DNA of 64,000 bases from Stramonita haemastoma (Eukaryota; Mollusca; Gastropoda; Neogastropoda; Muricidae), in contig CM060323.1 of NCBI GenBank assembly GCA_030674155.1, forward strand, positions 50,707,357-50,771,356. The letters run 5' to 3'. This document shows, piece by piece, positions 51,228 to 60,498 of this stretch. The position numbers and the translations under genes are program-made. How positions within the stretch are numbered: position 1 is the stretch's first letter; the number at the start of each line of letters is the position of its first letter. Under the pieces are notes generated by a model. It had not been told where the DNA came from. It ran no database searches and was given only the letters and a program-made list of their open reading frames with translations.

Positions 51228-54200
51228 GTATGTTTGAGAAAGATCTCCCTGTTGCTCTCCTTTTTGGTGCATGTTAGTCCCTAGAACTGATATTTGCGAA
51301 TTGTGAGTGTGACAACCATAAAAGGTTAAAAACAAAATTTCAAAAGGAAATAAACTATAAGCCTTTAAATTAAAAAAAAACATATATGACTTACAGTTTT
51401 TAGTTAAAACTTATGATAAAATGTGGTTCAAGCTCAAAATGCTGATAGTTTTTTACATTCGATTAATGCTGCTCTTTCAAAATTACAAATATTATCGCTT
51501 GCTTGATTTGAATTAGTAGATTTGGATTGCTGAAGTACAGCATTGTCTGTACTCAAATGGATGAAGAGTTATCAGTTTTGAGTTGACTGAAAAAAAGTAA
51601 AGTTGAGGGGTTTTTCCAACCTCATTTGAAATAGAGGGGAGGTTGTGGCTTTTGTCTGTATTTCATTTCTTTATACCTATTTTTGTCAACAAAAACGTCA
51701 CACCCTTTCTGCAATTTTGTTCGAATAAGCCTTGATTAATTCAACTTTTGATTTGTATTTTGCTTACAAATTTTTTGCGAATAAATGCAGTTAATTTCAG
51801 ATTAAAGGGAAGGAATTTTTTCATTTGATGTTTTCTTTGTGACCATTTCAATAATAAAAATCATTTGCTTTTGAGATAATTTACTTAAAATTTTCTTTTA
51901 TTACTTAAGTTTTTGTCAAGTAAAAGCAAAAGTACTCTTGTTTGTGTCTGAAACAGTGAAAGTAGTAATTTTAAATACTTTTTTTTTTCAATAAGAAATC
52001 TAAATTAACAAATCAATCAAAATTCTTCAAGAAGTTTAAGAATTAAAGAGACTGAGAGTTGGGGAGAAGGAGATGTGTGAGAACTTTTGATGACTATCAA
52101 TTATCATGAACGATTTTGTGCACTCCATTGTAGTTTTGATTTGGGAGGGGGGGGGGGGGGGTGGGATTCAGCAGAGTCCTGCAGTTAATTGTACCTGCTG
52201 TGAAGCCTGTCACAATGTTTTCTCTGTCAGCTGGAAGAAAAGAGTAGAACAAAAGATCCCTCACAACAAGAATGTTGTATATTGTGTTTGTTGTTTCTGG
52301 ATAGATAAAGTTTATAGTTCTGTCTGCACAAATACCCAGCTTCATTGTAGAGCCTGCATCAGTGAGTTGGGACTCGACCAATAGTGACAGCACTGTTGTG
52401 TGGTTGGGAGTTAGTCAGATTTACCGTAGCCTGTGTCAATACAGAGAATGTCTTTTATAATCTGTTTACAACTTCAAACAAAACAGATTTCTAAAAAATT
52501 CCTTTGTGAGACGCATCTCAATTTTAGGGTGAGGACCACCCAAGTTTTTTTAATTTCACTTTTTGATGATGATTGGTATGGTTGATTTGAATCGTTGTAA
52601 TTGTTGTTGTTTACTGCAGCTTTGCTGAACTGGAGGAGAGCGGGGAGCAAATCCTAGAGGGCCCTGTGCTGGAGAAAGCTCTGGCTGTCTGACTGCCTCT
52701 CATGATGGGTCTGTCGCTGTGGAAACATTACAGTCAGTCTTTTTTGTCATTTGTTTTTATCCCTTTGTTTCCATCTTTTACAATAATTATATCTATAGAT
52801 TTTTATTAATGAATTGAGCGGATATTTTATGTTGTAGAAAAGAAGTAAACAAGTTTTATTAGCAATGCAATAAATTGATATTATTCAAATGCCATTTTTT
52901 GCGGGATTGTAAAGAAATAGAAAAATATGAACATGATTTTGTTGCCATATATCAGGTGAATGGCTGAATCTGACTTAGATCTAGATAAGACGAGCTGAAA
53001 AGGCATTAAAAAGGTTTAAACATTTTTTAATTCTCCTGTTTGGAGTCTTCATTCTAAAAGCTTACTTTGTCCTCTATGATATTCCAGTGTTGTTATTCCC
53101 AGACACAGTCACAGGCAGGCTTGTCCTGTTACACCCCCAGAGCCAGAAGTCCACTCTGAACCGTCATTGTCTAGCCTATCAGGGCCACTTACCAGAGGAA
53201 ACCCAGTGCTGCTGTTGAATCACTTTAGGTGTTTTCAGCAATGTCTTTTCATGTAATATACATTCAGTACACCAGCAGAGCTCTATATGTTTCTTGTTTA
53301 TTTTATTTTATTTTTTAAACTGATGGCAGAGTTGCTGACAGCCAAGCAATAGGGCCATACTGAGTGCATGTCCTGTGCTGTGATAACTGTCACCATTTTA
53401 CTCCATTGACAGTTTCCTATAAATCTGGAAGGATTTATGAAGTCGTCACAGACAGGGAAGTAGTGTAGAAACTGATGCTGAGATCACCAAGAGACCAGTA
53501 TGTGAAAGATCATAGAATCTGAGACTTCCTGTTGTTGTTGATGAAGATCAGTAAAGATGATAGCAATGATGTTTCAGTGGTCTAAAAAAGTTAAAGATTA
53601 TATTACAGGGCTGTGCAGAATGCATTATTATGTGTGTGTATTTTTTTATTTTTAAAGTTCTCATCCCTTGGCCAGAGCTCTGAGGTTCACCATGGTGAGA
53701 TTCTGTGTATAAGATCATTTTCACCCACCCACCACATGTGTGCATATGTAGCAGCTTGAGATGCATTGTGTTTCTTGGTTATTCGAACAACACACTGGCT
53801 GAAATCAGCATATGGGAAATACTGTGTGGCCCAGGATATCAATTTCACAGTGCACACAACTCTGATAAGAGGTAGCTATTTGCAAAGTATTACTATGATG
53901 TACATGCTTAAAACAGTCAGATTTCATGTTGCAAACCAGTATTCCTTATCATGCTTTATCCCTTACTCTAAATAGCAAGTAATTGTGTCATTTGTGATTA
54001 TTTGATTTTGATATTGTTAATTTATATATTATACTATATAGGAATATATATATTCTAAACATTGTATATTTGTTATTGAAATCATTGGGGTTTAAATTTT
54101 TTTTTATATTGAAATCATTGTAATGTTTTTACAAGTTGAATGTCTTTTTTTACAGTGATGATATTGAACAGAAGAAGGATGACCTGGAAAGGCTTCGTAA

Positions 54201-57200
54201 AAGAAAGGAAAAGTTGGTGAAGGCAAGGAACAGTTTGAGGTGAGTAGCACTGAGGTGTGAACAGATGTGACACAGATTGTGCTGTTATCAAGAGTAGCAC
54301 TGAGGTGTTTACAGCTGTTGACACAGTTTGTGCTGTTATCAAGAGTAGCATGAGGTGTTTACAGCTGTTGACACAGATTGTGCTGTTATCAGAGTAGCAC
54401 TGAGGTGTTTACTTTGTTGACACAGTTTGTGCTGTTATCAAGAGTAGCACTGAGGACAGTGAGGTGTTTACAGCTGTTGACACAGTTTGTGCTGTTATCA
54501 AGAGTAGCACTGAGGTGTTTACAGCTGTTGACACAGTTTGTGCTGTTATCAAGAGTAGCACTGAGGTGTTTACCTTTGTTGACACAGTGTGCTGTTATCA
54601 AGAGTAGCACAGAGGTGTGAACAGATGTTGACATAGTTTGAGTTGTTAAGGGTTGTACTGAGGTGTTTACCTTTGTTGACACAGTTTGTGCTGTTATCAA
54701 TGATTGCACTGAGGTGTGAACAGCTGTTTTTTTTTCTGTCTCTGTATTATATTTGCTGAATTTTAATCTTTTTTTTTTTTTCATTCTCGTTCTGAGTGTT
54801 GCCTGATTTTGTGTTGCAGTTTGCATCACACAGGGCTGACCACAGGTTGGCCAGGTTTGGTGAAGTTGAATCAGCCAAGAAACAGGAGCTTCGCAGGGCT
54901 GTAGAGCAGTGCCACAGGACCAGCGCTGAGGTAAATAGTCATGGAACTTTGCCGGCTGAAAAAAGTGTGCTGTGTTTCTTCAGGCGCTTCTGCATGTGTG
55001 TTCATGCCTCGAGTCATTTTTCCCTACCCCCTCTTCATCTCACCACCACCTTTTAATGTGTTTTTTTTCTCTCCAGCTTTGTGATTGTGTCTTTAGATTT
55101 GGAGGTTTGTTATGCGCTTTATAAATCGTAGATTCATCCATTTAAATATGGGAGATGCCATGAAACAGGGACAAGCTTATTTAGTTAATTGATTGGCCGA
55201 TGGATGGGGTGGGGGATAGCACATTGGTCTTGGGATTGGTCAAGGGGATCATAGGACTCAGCAGAGGCAGAGAAAGATGGCAAACTCTGGTGGCATGGAG
55301 TGGAGCTCCTCTTGTCATCAGTGGTGATGGGAGACAGGTGACTGGTGAGGTCCTCTGATAGAAAACAAATGTTTTTCTGAAGTTGGAAAACAGATTAAAA
55401 AGTAGCTTAATGTTGGTTCTTTTAAGATTTCAAAGTACCTTCTGTGTTGATATATTTGTTCTTGTTTGATTTACAGATAGGTAACATTTGCAGTTTTGGT
55501 TAGGATTATGGGATCGTTGCTTATTTTCAGAGTAACCCATCTGTGTTGATATATTTATTTTTTTGGTTTGATTTACAGATAGGTAACATTTGCAGTTTTC
55601 ATGAAGATTATGGGATCATTGCTTATTTTCAGAGCAATGCTGGCCTGCAAAACCTCATGGACAGTGTACATCGCCTGTGCAATCTGTACGTTGACCATGG
55701 ACGGTCGGAGATGCCGGAGACCACAGAAGGCGAGGCGGTGTTTCTCTCTCAGATCAGCCTGGACCCCTTCCACAAGGCCGAGGATTACTACTCCAGGGAA
55801 CTGACCAGCTTCACCAAGAAACTCTTCTTTGAGGTAGGCTTGTGTGTGTGTGTATGTGTGTGTGGGGGGGTGGGGGGGGGGTGGTGTGAGTGTGTGTGTG
55901 TGTGTGTAATGTGTATGCGTGCATGCGTGGGTCGGTTGGGTATTGTCTTGTGTGTGTGTGAGGTGATGATTGCATACTGTGCTGTGTTATTCCTCTGTAT
56001 TAAATGTTTTTCTATTTACTTTTTTATGTAAGGCTTGTAACCTATATGAATTTCTCTATTTGTGAGATCATAAAATGGTTGTGATTGTGTGTGTGTGTCC
56101 TTGTCTATGTATGCATATGCACATGGATAAGTGTGGTGTGTGTGTGTGTGTGTGTGTGTGCGCATCTGTGTGTGCGTGTATACATGTGTGTGTATTTGTG
56201 TCTTTAGTTGTAATGTTATAAATCTACAGATCTCAATAGCTCATCCCTACACACAAAACAAATGTGTGATGAGAAAAACAAACTCTGAACGAATCCAGCG
56301 ATTTTTCGTTCGGCACCAGTAGCGACGTTTTGGTGTGACCGTATTTTGGTGGTGTGTGCAGGGGGTGGCAGAGATAGCGGGAGAGCTGTCGTCCTACCAG
56401 CTGCTGGAGACCAGTGACCCCACAGCCCTGCTGGTGAAGGGACCCTCACAGGAGACCTTTCCGCCAGGACTGCCAGGAGCTGGCCAGGCTGCAGGCGGTG
56501 TAGGCTGCCACTGCTTTTCTCTCTCCTCTCTTCTCTCTCTCCTCTCTTCTTTCTCCTCTCTTCTCTCTCCTCTCTTCTCTCTCCTCTCTTCTCTCTTCCG
56601 TATTTGTTTGATTCTTTGTTGTTGTTGTTCCCCAGCTTAACACTCTGACTCACTAATCCCACCTGGGAATCACTGTGAGATTGAAATTGCACACTGAATG
56701 AGAAGTTTGCGTGTATGACTATTTTCAAGTACCTCGCCATATAGGCAGCCATACTCCGACTTCAGAGGAAAATTTGATTCTTTGATTAAAGTTTTTTTTT
56801 TTTTTATATATTAATTAGTTTTGAGATTGTTTTGTTGACTCTTCGTATGTATGCTTCCCTTTCCCCTCCCTTTTTATTTTTTAAATTATTTTTTAAAATT
56901 TTTTATAGATATTGTTTAGTTTGAAGTCTTTTTTTTTTTTTTTTACCCATTATCTCTGGCGTTGTTTTATTCATCGAAATTGAGCCTCTTGAGCTCCTTT
57001 TGTCTTCAGTATCGCCAACAAGTTCACAGAATGCATCATGAAGTTCAAGGGCAAAGTTGAGTGCATTTTTGAGCACAGGTGATGGATTAACATGACCGTC
57101 TCCCCCCAATCCTCCCCCCCCCCACCCACACACAACAAAATCTTACCCCCTAAACCAATCAGAATTTACATATTGTCTACAGATTAACCTTCAATCCTTT

Positions 57201-60200
57201 CTTTGCACTGCAGTGGCCTTAGTAATCATCATGTGACCTTTAAAACCGAAAGTAAGCCATCAGTTGCATCACCTAGGCCTTCTCGAATATTTGTAGGATT
57301 CGCCATGCTGCCTAGCAATGTTGCCCTGGAACATTCTGGGAACCACGCTAGCAGGGATAAACAGTGTTTACATCAAGTCAGGCAGGAAGACTGGCTTCTA
57401 AAACATTCAATTGCAAGTCTCCTTTAGTTCAGCGTTTAACTTAACAAAGGATTTAGAAAGATAGTTTAAAGCCTATTGTTCAGATTTGCTATTGTGAGGT
57501 AAAAAAAAAAAAAATTCATTCCAATGTCTGTGTATAGTGGTGCTGTGTAGATTTTCAGGTTGTGGTTTTAGTTGATGACTTGACGTTGAGCTGTGCTGCT
57601 GCTATAGGGAAACACAACCATTGTTTATGCTGTTTGCTGCATCGCTACAGTTCTGCTTACCTTCATCTGCTTGCAGCTTTCCCAAAAGTGAAGGGGAGAG
57701 AATCAACGCCTTGGTGGAAGCCAACTGTGCGGTTAGCGTCAGTGCTGCAGCAGATGAGATTCTGAGTCAACTGGAGATGGGTCAGTTTCCAACTGACACC
57801 GAGTGTTGGCGTAAGTACCACGTGACAGGCCAAGAATGCACATACTTTAGCAGTATTTTACTACTTCAATCAGAGAAGTTTGTGTCAGTTTAATGCACAT
57901 ACTTTAGCAGTGTTTTACTACTTCAAATCAGAGAAGTTTATGTCAGTTTAATGCACATACTTTAGCAGTGTTTTTACTACTTCAAATCAGAGAAGTTTAT
58001 GTCAGTTTTCTTTTTAGCAGAAGTATTTAAAAAAAGAAATAAAGTAGGTTGTAACTTTGCTGAGAGTCTTAGTTCTAAATGCATAAATTCGTAGAAAATC
58101 TGTTTACCCAATTTGGGCAAAGTTTTTACATTATTATTATTTTTTTAAATTCTTTATTTCAAGGATAATGGAATAAGCACTTATGTGCTTTTTTTTGTAC
58201 ATCCAGTCTCCGTGTGTGTGCAGTTTTGTAGATGTCAGCCACACCATTGCACACTCTTCCAAAAAGCAAAACGGGTTTTAACATGTGCGAATCTGTATGC
58301 ATGTGGATGCATGCTGGTATGTGTGTTTTAACATGCTTTAGAGCAGCCATACTCTGTATTATGTAATTACTCTGAGTGTATTACTCCGTAATATGCTGTG
58401 TATTGTATGTGCATGCATTTTTCCTTTTTTTTATGCTAGTCAAATTTTTCATGTTGATATGTAACTTATTTAAATTGACTTGATTGTACAGCACGGTGAG
58501 CCCATGTCTTTAGGAATTTGCGCTATATAAGCCCCCATTTCATTATTATTATTATTATATATTATTCCAGGAGGGAAGGCTGTTTGATGAGAATCCTCTG
58601 TATTCCAGGATGGAAGGGTGTTTATGATGAGGTACAACTGTCCCCTGCTGTGTGTGCAGGCGTGATGTGGAGGAGACGAGGCTGATGGTGACCCGCACTC
58701 TTGACTGAGTGATGTTTGATGTTTGCGCTGTGGTCACTGTGTGTGTGTGTGCAGGCGTGAGGTGGAGGAGATGAGGCTGATGGTGACCCTTGCCCGGGAC
58801 GAGGTGCGGCAGGTGACAGAGGAGGAGGAGGTGTTGGTCCGACAGCTGGGCAGTCTGCAGGGCACACGCGTGCTGACCGGGGACTACCGCCTCAAGCTGG
58901 TCCGCCAGGACTACTTCACCGGCAACCAGGATCAGGTGGGAGCCCTTGTACTGTGTGGTTTTGTCTTGTATTGTACTGTACTGTACTGTACTGTACTGTA
59001 CTGTACTGTACTGTACTGTACTGTACTGTACTGTACTGTACTGTGTTGTGTTGTGTTGTGTTGTATGACATTTACTGTCATGGCAGATTTCTTGGCATGA
59101 ATTTCAGGCTGCTCTCCCATTTTATTGTATTGTACTGTACTGTATCCTATTGTATTGTGTTGTACTATATTGTATTGTACTGTATAGATTTGTAGTGTAC
59201 TGTATTGTATTGTACTATATTGTATTGTATTGTGTTGTGTTGTACGACATTAACTGTCATGGCAAATTTCTTGGCATAAAATTCAGACTGCTTTCCCTGG
59301 GTATAGTGTCGAGCTACTAGTTTAGCACCACTACCTCTTTTTTTTTCTATTTGCAAGTGGTTTTTGTTCTATCATTAAAGTTTTTTCTCTCCTTCCTCCC
59401 CCCCCCCCAACACAACTTGCCAAGGAGACCTGTTGCCCGGGGATCTTTTATGAAAGTTGTTGCTCACAGTCCTCAGTATATAATCTCATTCCCAAGTCAA
59501 AAAAATGATAAAATAGATGAATTTAATGTTGTCACTGAATTTGATTTTTTTCTCTTTCACAAGAGTTGTCAAAAAGCCCATATGTAGCTTTTCATCTCAA
59601 CAAAATGTGTATTTTGCGTGTTGCATTACATTTTTGAAAACTGAAATTTGTTCATGATTTTTACATCGTCTGTTGCTAAAATGGTAACATTCTAGGATAT
59701 GTATGTCTCAATTGCCATTGATGGTAGATTGGCACTTATAGAGTAGAACATAGGTATCTTTCACAGTGAATTTCTGATGAGTTATTGGACTGATAGCATT
59801 TTCCATTGAATGGTAAGGGGCATACTGTGATGGCTTTTCTTTTCCTTTTTCTCAAATCCAGATAATCAAATACCTGGCAGCCCAGCAGGCGAGAAATGAG
59901 CTTCTGACGATGGCCTATGAGATAGAGGCCCGCAATCACCGTGACGTCCATCGTCTGCTGACAGCACTGGAAAACACCTTGCAGGATCGCCTGTCACACC
60001 ATCAGTCACGAATGGTGAGACGGATTTGTTGGGAGGAGAGTATTTGCTGTGTTTGAGAGAGCGTGTATGCTCTGTTGTTTATGCGTTGAGAATTGTAGTA
60101 GGCCATTCGTGTCTTCAAACCCCAGGTCCTGACAAAATTGATGTTGTTATGATATCTTTTTCTGTGCTGAAAGTCTTCCAGTGTGTATTAAGCCCTGAAT

Positions 60201-60426
60201 CAGTTTATAGTTGGCAGCTTGACTATAATCCAAATAATTAATTACTTTTTGGGGGTGGGTAGGGTGGGGGGAAGTCTTTTACTGGCTGTCATTTTTGCCA
60301 GTGTGGTTTTGTTACAGCAAGTCATGAAGGACCCCTCACTGACAGAGGATAGATACGACAGAGGAACAATCGACACATGTGACTCGGCCTCCACACGGTT
60401 ACATCAGATGTTAGGTACGGTCATGG

Positions 60427-60498
<72 letters not shown>

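Noticed and set aside
55205..55370. Possible SINE head (GGGGATAGCACATTGGTC)
   Set aside because: Box A is weak, no box B and no matching body found in the window.
55579..55632. Upstream extension of HAUS3 exon 5 (IGNICSFHEDYG...)
   Set aside because: Not present in the family and part of a tandemly duplicated intron segment whose other copy has a stop.
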